Source: Caulobacter flavus (GTDB lineage: Bacteria; Pseudomonadota; Alphaproteobacteria; Caulobacterales; Caulobacteraceae). From it: a stretch of DNA of 64,000 bases. Location of the stretch: positions 4,562,001 to 4,626,000 of the forward strand of contig NZ_CP026100.1 of NCBI RefSeq assembly GCF_003722335.1, written 5' to 3'. The position numbers and the translations under genes were made by a program. Shown here in pieces: positions 42,316 to 53,462 of this stretch (position 1 is its first letter; every line of letters starts with the position of its first letter). The notes under the pieces are model-generated. The model was not told where the DNA came from and did no database searches. It saw only the letters and a list, made by a program, of their open reading frames with translations.

Positions 42316-43130
42316 TCGATCGGGTAAACGCCGGGGGTCCCTTGATCATCATCGGCGGCCACGAAGACAAGGAGGGCGACAAGGCCATCCTGAAGACCGT
42401 CGCCGAGCGCCTGAAAGGGGGCCGCCTTGTGCTAGCGACCATCGCCTCCCACGCGCCGGAAGGCTATTTCGAGACCTATCAGAAAGCGTTTGGATCGCTC
42501 GGCGTCACCGACCTGGTCGAGCTGTATATCGAGGACCGGGCCGAGACCCATGACACCAAGAAGCTGGGTCTGCTCGACGGCGCGGCCGGTGTGTTTTTCT
42601 CGGGCGGAGATCAGCTGCGGATCAGCAGCCAGATCGGCGACACGCCGATCGAGGGGCGCATCCGTGAGATCTGGCGCAGCGGCGGCGTACTGGCCGGAAC
42701 CTCGGCCGGGGCTTCGGTGATGAGCGACACAATGTTGGTGCGGGGCTCCAGCGCCGAGACCCATCGGATCGGCGATCTGCAGATGGCGCCGGGTCTTGGG
42801 CTGGTGCGCGACACAATCATCGACCAGCACTTCGCCGAACGTGGCCGGATAGGCCGGCTACTCGGCGCGGTGGCCCAGAGTCCGCGCGTGCTGGGCGTCG
42901 GCATCGACGAAGACACCGCCATCGTACTTGAAGGCGACGCGTTCACGGTAATTGGCAGCGGCGGGGTCTACGTCATCGACGCCCAGGGCGTCAGCGCGTC
43001 CAATATCGCCGAAGCACGGGCCGAGCGGGCTCTATCGATCTTCGATGTCCGACTGCATGTGTTGGCCCATGGCGATGGCCTGGACCTGCAAACCCGTCGG
43101 CCCATCGGACAACCCGAGTCGCTCAACTAG
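42312..43130 (+). CDS. cphB: Cyanophycinase (serine peptidase family S51)
   Basis: Cytoplasmic exopeptidase of 272 residues that degrades cyanophycin to beta-Asp-Arg dipeptides. Motifs are LIIIGGHEDKEGDKAIL near 11-27, VFFSGGDQLRI near 98, the nucleophile serine in GVLAGTSAGASVMS near 130 and a histidine in IIDQHFAERGRIGRL near 170. ATG at 42312 overlaps the peptidase stop in ATGA; the longer upstream frame is a shadow. With cphA and the peptidase it completes a synthesis and breakdown cycle for this nitrogen reserve. Its stop overlaps a convergent methyltransferase gene by 3 bases. Confidence 0.93.
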   Translation: MIDRVNAGGPLIIIGGHEDKEGDKAILKTVAERLKGGRLVLATIASHAPEGYFETYQKAFGSLGVTDLVELYIEDRAETHDTKKLGLLDGAAGVFFSGGDQLRISSQIGDTPIEGRIREIWRSGGVLAGTSAGASVMSDTMLVRGSSAETHRIGDLQMAPGLGLVRDTIIDQHFAERGRIGRLLGAVAQSPRVLGVGIDEDTAIVLEGDAFTVIGSGGVYVIDAQGVSASNIAEARAERALSIFDVRLHVLAHGDGLDLQTRRPIGQPESLN

Positions 43131-44089
43131 GCCGGGCGCTCAAGAACCGCCCCAACGGCGGCGATCCGTTCAACATCGGTATAGGCTTCACGGCGCAGTT
43201 CGCCGCTGAAAATGTCCGGATCGATTTCCTCGTAGGTCAGGCGATAGCCAAAGCCCGCCGCCAAGTTCTCCAGGGCTGCGCCAAGCACGTCGGCGCCGCC
43301 ATCCAGAATGGCGCTGCCGGTGTAGAGGACGAACCTGCCGCCCGGCGTCAGGCGCTCGGCGGCTTGCCCGGCCCAGTCGAGCGCCATGCGCGCGCCGTGC
43401 ATGTCGCCCCCGTCCTTGTAAGTCCGGCCTGAAGCGCCGGCGACATAGGGCGGGTTTGCGACGATGAGATCGTAGGGGCCGTCCAAGCGGCTCATGCCAT
43501 CGCTCTGGCAGATCCGGGCCTTGATCCCGGCATTGGCGGCGTTGCTCTGCGCCAGTTCCAAGGCCGCGGGATTGATGTCGCCGAGATCCAGGCGCCCGCC
43601 CAAGTGCAAGCGTGCGGCGACGAGGCCGCCGACGCCCGCCCCACAGCCGATCTCGGCGATCGATCCCGCTCGTCGGTCGGTGGTCGCCTGAGCGATGAAG
43701 CGGGCGAAGCGATAGGAGTCGGGCCCCAGAAATACCGCATCCCGACCGGTCGCCGGGAAAGCCGAGTGCAGAAAGAGCATCTTGGCCAGGCGGGAAACAC
43801 GTACGGCGCTGCGGCAAAGCTCGCCTTCCTCGAGCAGCATGCCCGCGCGCTCCAGGAGCGACAGGAAGGTCGGGTCAAGATCGCTGCGCGCGAACGGTCG
43901 GCTCCAGCCGAAGATTGCGCGCAGTCCCGCTGACGGCCCGACAGCCTTTCCCAAACCACGGCGACTGACCGAAGGCGTGGGTGTGACGAAGTCATAGCCG
44001 CTTGCCTCAAGAGCGGCCAGCAGGGCCAGCAATGCCTGGGCCTTGGTCTCCGCTTCGGCTCCACCCGACGTCCCGCCGTCAAATTTCAT
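43127..44089 (-). CDS. Class I SAM-dependent methyltransferase (HemK/small-methyltransferase-like)
   Basis: Cytoplasmic protein of 320 residues. The N-terminal third is a helical substrate-recognition region; the methyltransferase domain begins with the SAM-binding IAEIGCGAGVGGLVAARL near 175 and has NPPY in LIVANPPYVAGAS near 238, the catalytic motif of N-methyltransferases acting on glutamine or nucleic-acid bases. The target is unknown. ATG at 44089 is fixed by AAGGAG 6 bases upstream; the extension to 44173 is arginine-rich noise. It is convergent with cphB, so it is probably not part of that operon. Confidence 0.82.
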   Translation of the reverse strand: MKFDGGTSGGAEAETKAQALLALLAALEASGYDFVTPTPSVSRRGLGKAVGPSAGLRAIFGWSRPFARSDLDPTFLSLLERAGMLLEEGELCRSAVRVSRLAKMLFLHSAFPATGRDAVFLGPDSYRFARFIAQATTDRRAGSIAEIGCGAGVGGLVAARLHLGGRLDLGDINPAALELAQSNAANAGIKARICQSDGMSRLDGPYDLIVANPPYVAGASGRTYKDGGDMHGARMALDWAGQAAERLTPGGRFVLYTGSAILDGGADVLGAALENLAAGFGYRLTYEEIDPDIFSGELRREAYTDVERIAAVGAVLERPA

Positions 44090-44555
44090 CTGATGCTCCT
44101 TGTCGGCGCCGCGCCACGCTCTGTCGCCGCGCACACCGGTGTCGCAACTTGGCGGCCGGCGGCCGGTTCCCACATCAAGTCATCGTTTGTGCACAGGCTC
44201 CCTAGTGCTCGGGATACGGCCACAAAGGCGAAGCTTACGGGCGGAGCCGTCGTGCCGGGCGCGGCGAGCCCGGCCTTGCCACTCGCTAGGTGAGAGTGAC
44301 AAGAGCGGCGCCAGCCAGCTTGGCCATCGCCAGCTTCGGCAAGAGCCTCAGCGATAGACCTAGACCGACGGAGGGACGTGCCGGCTTGATCGCGGCCTGA
44401 CCATGGGTTCCAGCGCGCAGTTGGGCAGTCGTCCGCCGCCGCGACGGGACACGAAGACCATCGCGGCGCCTCGCCCAATGCGGCGGCATGATCAGCTCGC
44501 ACGAAAAGGCCCTCGGCGTGAAACCGAGGGCCGTTCAGTCTGAGGGGCGCCGAGC
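44090..44555. other. Non-coding gap between methyltransferase and GlsB-like gene
   Basis: About 470 bases. It contains the methyltransferase promoter region at its left edge and the terminator at 44504-44532. No frame here has motifs or a ribosome-binding site; the central part looks like degraded DNA. Confidence 0.4.
44504..44532 (-). terminator. Rho-independent terminator of the GlsB-like gene
   Basis: GGCCCTCGG (44508-44516) pairs perfectly with CCGAGGGCC (44524-44532); on the minus strand the stem is followed by TTTT (44507-44504). It lies 24 bases past the stop of the GlsB-like gene. Confidence 0.85.
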
Positions 44556-44813
44556 CTAGAGGGCGCGTCGGCCGGTAAACAGGTGGTAGATCAAAAGCAC
44601 GACCGCGGCGCCCACGGTGGCGACCAGCAGGCTGTAGAGATTGAAACCGGTCACGCCGGCGCTGCCGAACTGGTTGAACAGGAACCCGCCGACCACGGCG
44701 CCGACGATGCCGAGCACGAGGTCGAGAACCAGACTGCCGCCCGAGCGGTTGACGAGCTTGCTGGCGATGAAGCCGGCGACGAGGCCAAGAACGACCCAAG
44801 CCAGGATGGACAT
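44556..44813 (-). CDS. GlsB/YeaQ/YmgE-family stress-response membrane protein
   Basis: Inner-membrane protein of 85 residues made of three hydrophobic, glycine-rich segments: ILAWVVLGLVAGFIASKLV, DLVLGIVGAVVGGFLFNQFG and YSLLVATVGAAVVLLIYHLF, the transglycosylase-associated/GlsB pattern. ATG at 44813 has GGAG 8 bases upstream. Members are induced by general stress; molecular function is unknown. It is divergent from the hemerythrin gene. Confidence 0.9.
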   Translation of the reverse strand: MSILAWVVLGLVAGFIASKLVNRSGGSLVLDLVLGIVGAVVGGFLFNQFGSAGVTGFNLYSLLVATVGAAVVLLIYHLFTGRRAL

Positions 44814-44907
44814 AGGGGTGTCTCCATTGCTGTGCGCCGTTGCCGGCGAGACCCAAACAAGGCTCAGGCCCAAGGGATGGTTCCCCTAGGTCAAGCCGGG
44901 TTCTCGC

Positions 44908-44932
44908 GGAACAGGCTCGCGGATGGGCGGTT
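44908..44932 (+). promoter_or_regulatory. Candidate EcfG/SigT-type stress promoter upstream of hemerythrin and catalase
   Basis: GGAAC at 44908-44912, 16-base spacer, GGTT at 44929-44932, close to the alphaproteobacterial general-stress consensus GGAAC-N16/17-CGTT. It is about 37 bases upstream of the hemerythrin ATG. One mismatch in the -10 element; by eye only. Confidence 0.45.
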
Positions 44933-44969
44933 GTAGTCGCGCGGCTCAACCCCATTCGAAAGCAACCTC

Positions 44970-45506
44970 ATGGCGACGACGGCCAAGACCAAAGCCAAGC
45001 AGAAAACCGCGCGCGCGGCGCGCAAGAGCGCGCGTCCCCCTTCGTCCGCCGTCCAGGACGCCATCGCGCTGCTGGAGGCCGATCACCGCGAGGTCGACGG
45101 CTATTTCGAGCAATATGAGACGCTGACCGACGACGCCGAAAAGAAGGCCCTGGCCGACAAGATCTGCCTGGCCTTGAAGGTCCACACCCAGATCGAAGAA
45201 GAATTCTTCTACCCGCCAGCGCGCGAGAAGACCGGTGATGGCGACCTGATCGACGAGGCCATCGTCGAGCACATGGGCGCCAAGACCCTGATCGCCCAGA
45301 TCGAGGCGGGGCTGCCGGGTCAGCCGCTCTATGACGCCAAGGTCAAGGTCCTGGGCGAGCAGGTCCGCCACCACGTCGACGAGGAGGAAAGCGAGCTCTT
45401 TCCCGAAGTCCGCGCCACCGATCTGGATCTGATCGCCCTCGGCGCCAAGCTCGCCGCCCGCAAAGCCGAACTGATGGTGCAGCTCGCACCGCCGCCGCGC
45501 GCCTAG
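44970..45506 (+). CDS. Hemerythrin domain-containing protein
   Basis: Cytoplasmic protein of 178 residues: a Lys/Ala-rich N-terminal tail (1-25), then a four-helix hemerythrin/HHE domain with iron ligands in EADHREVDGYF (His near 40), HTQIEEEFFYP (His/Glu near 74-78), VEHMGAK (near 98) and RHHVDEEESELFP (near 134). A di-iron or O2/NO-sensing or iron-storage role is typical. It lies 46 bases before the catalase gene in the same direction, suggesting joint induction under oxidative stress. Confidence 0.88.
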   Translation: MATTAKTKAKQKTARAARKSARPPSSAVQDAIALLEADHREVDGYFEQYETLTDDAEKKALADKICLALKVHTQIEEEFFYPPAREKTGDGDLIDEAIVEHMGAKTLIAQIEAGLPGQPLYDAKVKVLGEQVRHHVDEEESELFPEVRATDLDLIALGAKLAARKAELMVQLAPPPRA

Positions 45507-45552
45507 CCGCTCTCCTTCGCTTCACGCCGCCTTCCCAAAATCAGGACCGACC

Positions 45553-47688
<2,136 letters not shown>

Positions 47689-47695
47689 TCGACCC

Positions 47696-47730
47696 CGTTC
47701 CGTAGGCGGCGCGGCGCCGCCTACGGAACG
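47696..47730 (+). terminator. Perfect 15-bp palindrome after catalase, possible terminator
   Basis: CGTTCCGTAGGCGGC (47696-47710) and its exact reverse complement (47716-47730) around a 5-base loop, 8 bases past the katE stop. No T-run follows, so it may be a factor-dependent terminator or an mRNA 3'-end stabiliser. Confidence 0.55.
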
Positions 47731-47929
47731 ATCCGCGACCTGAGCCTTCGAAGCAGGCCTCCACGCGGCTTGAGATGCGGCGTCTCAAGACGATCAGATC
47801 CGGCGCCACCGACCCGCGCCTGATCAACGTCACGCCATTTCGCACTGGAATCCCGCAGTGCGGCACGGCACACTTCAGGCCGTAATCCGGCGCAAGCAGT
47901 CGCGCCGCGGTGGGGCGTATCCGGTGCAG

Positions 47930-49411
47930 ATGTCAGAGGCGTTGGCGCAGGCCAACGTGAGCCAGTTCTTGCTGTCGTTGCACGATGGCCTGATCGAGCG
48001 GGCCAGCGCCCGCGCGGCCGTCGATTTCGCCTGCGAACTCCTGGGCCGCGAACTTGACGTGGCGTCCGTCGGCGTCGTCGAGCTCGATGCGGAACGTTTG
48101 GTCGGCTACGTAGCCAGCGAGTGGCTGTCGGGCGCCACGCCCTCGATGCGGGGTCGTCACGCCGTCGACGCCTACGGGTCCGAGCGGTTCGCGAGCCTTG
48201 CCCACGGCAAGCCTCAGGTGGTGCCCGACGTATCAGCCTATTTGCCCGGTCAGGACGCGGTGCGCGCCGCCTTCCAGGCCATAGGCGTCGCTGCCTTCGT
48301 GGAGGCTCCGCTCGTCGTGGAAGGCCAGTTGCGCGGCTGGCTCTACGTCAGCAGCGTCGCTGCCCGCGACTGGACCGCGGCGGATTTGACGCTAATCACG
48401 GAGACCGCGCGGCGCACTTGGCACGCCGCCGAGCGGGCGCGCGCCGAGGAGCGGCTGCGCGAGCGCGAGGCGCGCCTGATGGCGGTGATCGAGCAGGTGC
48501 CGGTCGGGGTGATCCTGGCGGCGATCCCGGGGGGCGAACTCCTCGTCTATAACACCGCCTCCTCGCGGATCATGGGCCACGACATGCTGGGCCAGACGCT
48601 GGAAGACTATGGCTCCTACGGCGGGGTGCATGAGGACGGCCGGGCCTATGAGCCGCACGAATATCCAACCGCCCGGGCGGTGTTGCACGGCGAGACCGTG
48701 GTCGATGAGCCGCTGCGCTACCGTCGGCCGGATGGGGAACTTGTGACCCTTTCGGTCAGCGCCACCCCCATCGACACCCCTTACGACAGCTACGCGCTGT
48801 GCACGTTCACCGACGAGACGCGCTACCTCGCGGCGCTGGAGCGGGCCACCCTGCTCAACAATGAGCTTAGCCACCGCATCAAGAACCTGCTGGCCACCAT
48901 CCAGGCGATCTCCGCCCAGACATTCGGGTCTTCGCCGCTGCGCGACACCTTCGAGCAGCGTCTGACGGCGCTGGCGGCGGCCCACGACCTCATCACCGGA
49001 GCCGCCTGGGCCGGAAGCCTGGAAGAACTGGTGCGGACAGCGCTGGACCCGTTCCTGCCCGGCGGTCGCATCGGCATCGAGGGTCCGTTCGTCCAGCTCG
49101 ACGACGTGCAAGCCGTTCCGTTCGCCCTGGCGCTGCACGAACTGGCCACCAACGCCGCAAAATACGGCGCGCTCTCGGGCGAGACGGGCCGCGTCGAAAT
49201 CCGCTGGAGCCTGGACGAGCCTGATGCCCTCTCTTTCGAATGGCGCGAGATCGGCGGCCCGCCGGTGAGCCCGCCGAGCCGCCGGGGCTTCGGATCGCGC
49301 ATGATCGAGCGCAGCCTAGCCGGCGAGCTCAAGGGTTCGGCAAGCCTGGATTTCCGTCGCGAGGGCCTCGTCTGCGCGATCCGCGCCAAGCTCCCCCGGC
49401 GTGGGCGCTGA
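47930..49411 (+). CDS. HWE-family sensor histidine kinase (GAF-PAS-HWE)
   Basis: Soluble kinase of about 493 residues. A GAF domain covers about 10-165 (VPDVSAYLPGQDAVRAAFQA; EAPLVVEGQLRGWLYVSS), then a PAS domain about 180-300 (MAVIEQVPVGVILAAIPGG). The HWE kinase core has NNELSHRIKNLLATIQAISA (phospho-His near 315), HELATNAAKYGALS near 405, EIGGPPV and GFGSRMIERSLAGEL. HWE kinases are typical regulators of the alphaproteobacterial general stress response. ATG at 47930 is preferred; GTG at 47858 is possible and neither has a strong ribosome-binding site. Confidence 0.9.
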   Translation: MSEALAQANVSQFLLSLHDGLIERASARAAVDFACELLGRELDVASVGVVELDAERLVGYVASEWLSGATPSMRGRHAVDAYGSERFASLAHGKPQVVPDVSAYLPGQDAVRAAFQAIGVAAFVEAPLVVEGQLRGWLYVSSVAARDWTAADLTLITETARRTWHAAERARAEERLREREARLMAVIEQVPVGVILAAIPGGELLVYNTASSRIMGHDMLGQTLEDYGSYGGVHEDGRAYEPHEYPTARAVLHGETVVDEPLRYRRPDGELVTLSVSATPIDTPYDSYALCTFTDETRYLAALERATLLNNELSHRIKNLLATIQAISAQTFGSSPLRDTFEQRLTALAAAHDLITGAAWAGSLEELVRTALDPFLPGGRIGIEGPFVQLDDVQAVPFALALHELATNAAKYGALSGETGRVEIRWSLDEPDALSFEWREIGGPPVSPPSRRGFGSRMIERSLAGELKGSASLDFRREGLVCAIRAKLPRRGR

Positions 49412-49421
49412 TCGCAGGCGT

Positions 49422-51620
49422 TTAGCGCTTGTCGAGGACGTCCCTTACCCGCCCGGCCAGCTGCTCGAAGGTGAACGGCTTGGTGATCAGCTGCACGCCC
49501 GCATCCAGACGGCCGTGGTGAACGATGGCGTTACGCGAGTAGCCGGTGGTGAAGAGAACCTTCAGGCCAGGCCGAAGCCTGGCGGCCGCCTCGGCGATGG
49601 TCCGCCCGCTCTTGCCTGGCAGGACGACGTCGGTGAACAGCAGGTCCAGTCGCGCGCCCGATGACAGGACCGCGATAGCCGCGTCCGCATCCGCGGCCTC
49701 GATGACCTTGTAGCCGAGCTCGGCGAGGATCATGACGCTGTAGGCGCGGACGTCCTCGTTGTCCTCGGCCACCAGCACCGCTTCCCCGTCGCTGCTTCTT
49801 GGCGCAGCGGCGGTAGACGCTTCGACACTGGCGACCTGCTCCCCCAGATGGCGGGGGAAGTAGAGCTTGACCGTCGTGCCGTGGCCTTCCTCCGAATAGA
49901 CCGTCACGTGGCCGCCAGACTGCTTGGCGAAGCCATAGACCATCGACAGGCCAAGGCCGGTGCCCTTGCCGACGTCCTTGGTCGTGAAGAAGGGCTCGAA
50001 CACCCGGGCCAGGGTCTCCTTGGACATGCCCGCGCCACTGTCGCTCACCGCGATGGAGACGTATTGACCTGGCGTCACCTCGGCGTCGATGTCGCTGTAG
50101 GCCTGGTCGAGCATGACGTTGGCGGTCTCGATGGTCAGCTTTCCGCCGCCGGGCATGGCGTCGCGCGCATTGACAGCCAGGTTGATGACCGCGCTCTCCA
50201 ACTGGTTCTGATCGACCTCGATCGGCCAGAGGCGCGGCGTCAGGACGCCTTCCAGCTCGATCTGCTCGCCCAAGGTGCGGTGGAGCAACTCGGTCATGTC
50301 GCGCACAAGAGCGTTGGCGTCGACCGGCTTGGGCGCCAAGGGCTGACGGCGTGAGAAGGCCAGAAGCCGCTCGGTCAGGCTGGCGGCGCGCTGGGCGCCT
50401 TGCAATGCCATGTCGGCCGAGCGCTGGATACGGGCCTCGTCGCCAGGACGACTGCGCTTGATGGTGTCCAGGCCGCCGATGATCACGGTGAGAAGGTTGT
50501 TGAAGTCGTGAGCGACGCCGCCGGTCAACTGACCGACGGCTTCCATCTTCTGGGCTTGTCGCAGGGCCTCCTCGGCCTTCAGGCGGTCGGCGATCTCGCT
50601 GGCCACGCGCTCTTCGAGCGTGGCGTTCAGCGCATGCAGCTCCGCCTCCGCACGTCGGCGTTGCGCCAGCTCCTGCTCGGCCGCCTGGAAGAGCCGCGCA
50701 TTGTCCATCGCCACGGCCGCCTGGCTGGCCAGACCAACAAGGCGCTCCTCGGCCAGCGGTCCAAACATCGCCGGCTTGGAATGGGCGAAGAACAGTCCGC
50801 CGAGCACCTCGCCACCGCGCGACCGTACCGGCACGGCCAGATAACTGCAGACCGGCAGATGGCCCTTGGGCATGCCATGGTGGGGCGCCGAGCCGCCGTA
50901 CCGCGGGTCCTTGGTGATGTCGTCCGAACGCACGATGCCGTGGCCCGCAAAAGTGGGTCCAAACACCGCGGTGTTTCGGGGCATCGGAAAGCCCTCGAAC
51001 GCCGAGCGGTCCACGCCCGAGAGCGTGTAGAGCACATAGCTCTCTCCGGCCGCGTCGACGAGATTGTAGAAAAAGGCCCCAAATTCAGCGCCCGCAAGCT
51101 CGACCCCGGCGTCGGTGACGGTCTGGACCAGGCGCTCCAGGTCCAGGTCCCCGGACACCGCGACGGCCGCCTGGTTGAGGACCTGCAGCGCCCGGGTCTG
51201 GTCCTCGAGCGCGGCTTGGTTTTTCCGGATACGGGTCTCGGCGTCCTTGCGATCGGAGATGTCGAGCACCGAGCCGATATAGCCCAGGAAGGCGCCGTCG
51301 ACGGCGAACCGGGGTGCGGCCGCGTCGATCACCCAGTGGTAGGATCCGTCGCGCCGGCCAAGGCGATACTCCAGGCGAAACGCCTCCTGCCGGGCAGTGG
51401 CGGCCAGGAACGCCTCGCCCGCGGCGCCTCGATCGTCGGGGTGCAGGGCCTCCAGCCAGCCTGCGCCCAGCGCTTGGGCTTCCGATTGGCCCGTGAAGGC
51501 GTACCAGGCCTTGTTGAGATAGGTGCAGTCGCCTTGCCCGTTGGTCACCCACATCATCACCGGCGCGTGGTCGGCCATGTTGCGGAACCGGCTCTCGCTC
51601 TCGCTCAGCGCCTGGGTCAT
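49422..51620 (-). CDS. C-terminal part of the broken kinase: PAS-GAF-HisKA-HATPase-REC
   Basis: Intact 732-residue frame after the internal stop, starting at ATG 51620. PAS with NMADHAPVMMWVTNGQGDC near 15, GAF about 155-310 (MPRNTAVFGPTFAGHGIVRS), HisKA with GGVAHDFNNLLTVIIGGLD near 375, HATPase with DQNQLESAVINLAVNARDAM, DSGAGMS and GTGLGLSMVYGF, and a C-terminal receiver with VAEDNEDVRAY and LLFTDVVLPG near 660. It is complete as a hybrid kinase by itself, so it may function if translated from its own start, 18 codons past the TAA. Confidence 0.8.
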   Translation of the reverse strand: MTQALSESESRFRNMADHAPVMMWVTNGQGDCTYLNKAWYAFTGQSEAQALGAGWLEALHPDDRGAAGEAFLAATARQEAFRLEYRLGRRDGSYHWVIDAAAPRFAVDGAFLGYIGSVLDISDRKDAETRIRKNQAALEDQTRALQVLNQAAVAVSGDLDLERLVQTVTDAGVELAGAEFGAFFYNLVDAAGESYVLYTLSGVDRSAFEGFPMPRNTAVFGPTFAGHGIVRSDDITKDPRYGGSAPHHGMPKGHLPVCSYLAVPVRSRGGEVLGGLFFAHSKPAMFGPLAEERLVGLASQAAVAMDNARLFQAAEQELAQRRRAEAELHALNATLEERVASEIADRLKAEEALRQAQKMEAVGQLTGGVAHDFNNLLTVIIGGLDTIKRSRPGDEARIQRSADMALQGAQRAASLTERLLAFSRRQPLAPKPVDANALVRDMTELLHRTLGEQIELEGVLTPRLWPIEVDQNQLESAVINLAVNARDAMPGGGKLTIETANVMLDQAYSDIDAEVTPGQYVSIAVSDSGAGMSKETLARVFEPFFTTKDVGKGTGLGLSMVYGFAKQSGGHVTVYSEEGHGTTVKLYFPRHLGEQVASVEASTAAAPRSSDGEAVLVAEDNEDVRAYSVMILAELGYKVIEAADADAAIAVLSSGARLDLLFTDVVLPGKSGRTIAEAAARLRPGLKVLFTTGYSRNAIVHHGRLDAGVQLITKPFTFEQLAGRVRDVLDKR

Positions 51621-51671
51621 CTCCTGGCGCAGCCGCGCGGTGGCGATGGCCCCGGCGACCCGGGCCGTCAG

Positions 51672-53462
51672 TTACCGCGCTGAGAAGGGCTTGACCAGGT
51701 AGTCGTCGGCGCCGGCGTCGAGCCCCTCGACCTTGGCCTCCTCGCCCGCCCGCGCCGACAGCATGATCACCGGCAGGTCGCGCAAGGCCTGATCGCGGCG
51801 AATGGCGGCCAGCAGGCCAAAGCCGTCGAGCCTGGGCATCATGACGTCGGTCAGCACCAGATTGGGTCGCTCATCGGCGAGGGCGGCCAGGGCCTCTTCG
51901 CCGTCAGCCGCCGTGCTGACCGCATAGCCCTGCTCGGCCAGGATTCGGCCGATATAGGCGCGCAGGTCGGCGTTGTCGTCAGCCAGGAGCACCTTGGCCG
52001 TCACGCTCTTGGCGGCGGTAGCCCCGTCGCGTCCCTCGTTGCTGGCGGCGTCGGGAAGCCAGCGCAGCGCTTCTTCGACGAAGGCCCTGGCCCGCCCCGA
52101 TGGGTTCTTCTGCACGGGGCTGGCCTGCACCTGTTCGGCGGGCAGCTGGCCGGGGCCGAACGGCACGGTGACGGTGAACGTCGTCCCCTCGCCTTCGCGG
52201 CTGTCGACGGCGATCCAGCCCCCGTGCTGGGTCACTAATTCCTTGACCAGCGCCAGACCAATCCCCGTGCCCTCGAAGCTGCGCCCTTGGCTCCCGTCCA
52301 CCTGGTGGAAACGATCAAAGAGCTTGGGCAGCTCGCTCTGCGCAATGCCCACGCCAGTGTCGCGAACGACGAGCACGGCGACCTCGCCCGCTTCTTCAAG
52401 ACTGACGTCGATGCGGCCGGAGAGCGTGAACTTGAACGCGTTGGAGACGAGATTGAGGACGATCTTCTCCCACATCTCGTGATCGACGAAGACGGGGCGT
52501 GAGAGCGGATTGGCCGAGACGTTCAACACCAAGCCGGCCTTTTCGGCCGCCGAGCCAAAAGCCGACGCCAGGTCCGTCGTCAGGGCGGCCAGATCGGTAG
52601 GCTTGTAGCTGGCCTTCATACGGCCGGCCTCGATGCGCGAGAAATCCAGCAGCGTGTTGACCAGGCGCAGCAGCCGCAAGGCGTTGCGATGGGCCGCCTC
52701 CAGCCGCTCGCGCTGAACGGCCTCCAGCGTCTCCCCCGGCGCCAAGGCGTCTTCCAGCGGTCCCAGCATCAGGGTCAGGGGGGTGCGGAACTCGTGGCTG
52801 ACATTGGAGAAGAACGCCGTCTTGGCCTGGTCGATCGCGGCCAGGGCTTCGGCGCGCTGGCGCTCCTGCTCATAGGCGCGCGCACTGGCGAGCGCGTTGG
52901 CCACGTGCCCGGCCGCCAGGTCGAAGAACGCCCGGTAGTCGGCGTCCAGGCGCCGTCGCGGGTTGGCGCCGGCGACCAGGAAGGCGCTTGGCGCGGTCTC
53001 CCCGGCGATGAGGATCGGCAAGGTCAGCGCCTCGACCACCGGCTCGGGCCACGCCGCGTTCTGCAGGTCGAGCTCCGCTGGCGGCGGGCTGGCGACAGCT
53101 GCAGCACTGGCTAGGGCCGCGGCTAGCGGCCAAGCCTCGTCCGCCTCCAAGCTCACACTGAGCGGAGCGCCCACGCCCCCTGGCGCAAGACCGGTGGCCG
53201 CGACGAGCCGGGCCGTGTCGCCGTCGCGCACATAGATCAGGGCGAACGGCACGTCAGCGGTGTTCGAAGCCAGGATATCGGCGATCCAGCCGCAGGCTTG
53301 TTCGATCGACAAGGCCGCGTTGGCCCGCTCGCCCATGCGGCTGAGGGTCCGCAACCGACGCTCCGACAGCACGCGCTCAGTGGTTTCGACAACGGCGTTG
53401 AAGATGCCGGCGACGCCGCCGTCTTCGCCCTGGATCGGGCTGAAGGTGAAGTGTAGTAGCAC
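51672..53462 (-). CDS. Middle part of the broken kinase: GAF-like-HisKA-HATPase-REC
   Basis: A 596-residue frame between the two lesions. It begins inside the N-terminal sensor (HFTFSPIQGEDGGVAGIFNA), continues through a GAF-like region about 40-200, and has HisKA with FFSNVSHEFRTPLTLMLGPL near 215, HATPase with MWEKIVLNLVSNAFKFT, DTGVGIA and GTGIGLALVKEL, and a receiver with LADDNADLRAY and VLTDVMMPRLDG near 545. It ends KPFSAR at an in-frame TAA, cutting only the last receiver helix. No good start exists at its 5' end, so expression depends on frameshifting from the upstream part. Confidence 0.6.
   Translation of the reverse strand: MLLHFTFSPIQGEDGGVAGIFNAVVETTERVLSERRLRTLSRMGERANAALSIEQACGWIADILASNTADVPFALIYVRDGDTARLVAATGLAPGGVGAPLSVSLEADEAWPLAAALASAAAVASPPPAELDLQNAAWPEPVVEALTLPILIAGETAPSAFLVAGANPRRRLDADYRAFFDLAAGHVANALASARAYEQERQRAEALAAIDQAKTAFFSNVSHEFRTPLTLMLGPLEDALAPGETLEAVQRERLEAAHRNALRLLRLVNTLLDFSRIEAGRMKASYKPTDLAALTTDLASAFGSAAEKAGLVLNVSANPLSRPVFVDHEMWEKIVLNLVSNAFKFTLSGRIDVSLEEAGEVAVLVVRDTGVGIAQSELPKLFDRFHQVDGSQGRSFEGTGIGLALVKELVTQHGGWIAVDSREGEGTTFTVTVPFGPGQLPAEQVQASPVQKNPSGRARAFVEEALRWLPDAASNEGRDGATAAKSVTAKVLLADDNADLRAYIGRILAEQGYAVSTAADGEEALAALADERPNLVLTDVMMPRLDGFGLLAAIRRDQALRDLPVIMLSARAGEEAKVEGLDAGADDYLVKPFSAR

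Noticed and set aside
44814..44900. EcfG-type promoter for the GlsB-like gene on the minus strand
   Set aside because: GGAAC is present, but a TGTT-like -10 lies about 20 bases away, outside the 16-17 spacing.
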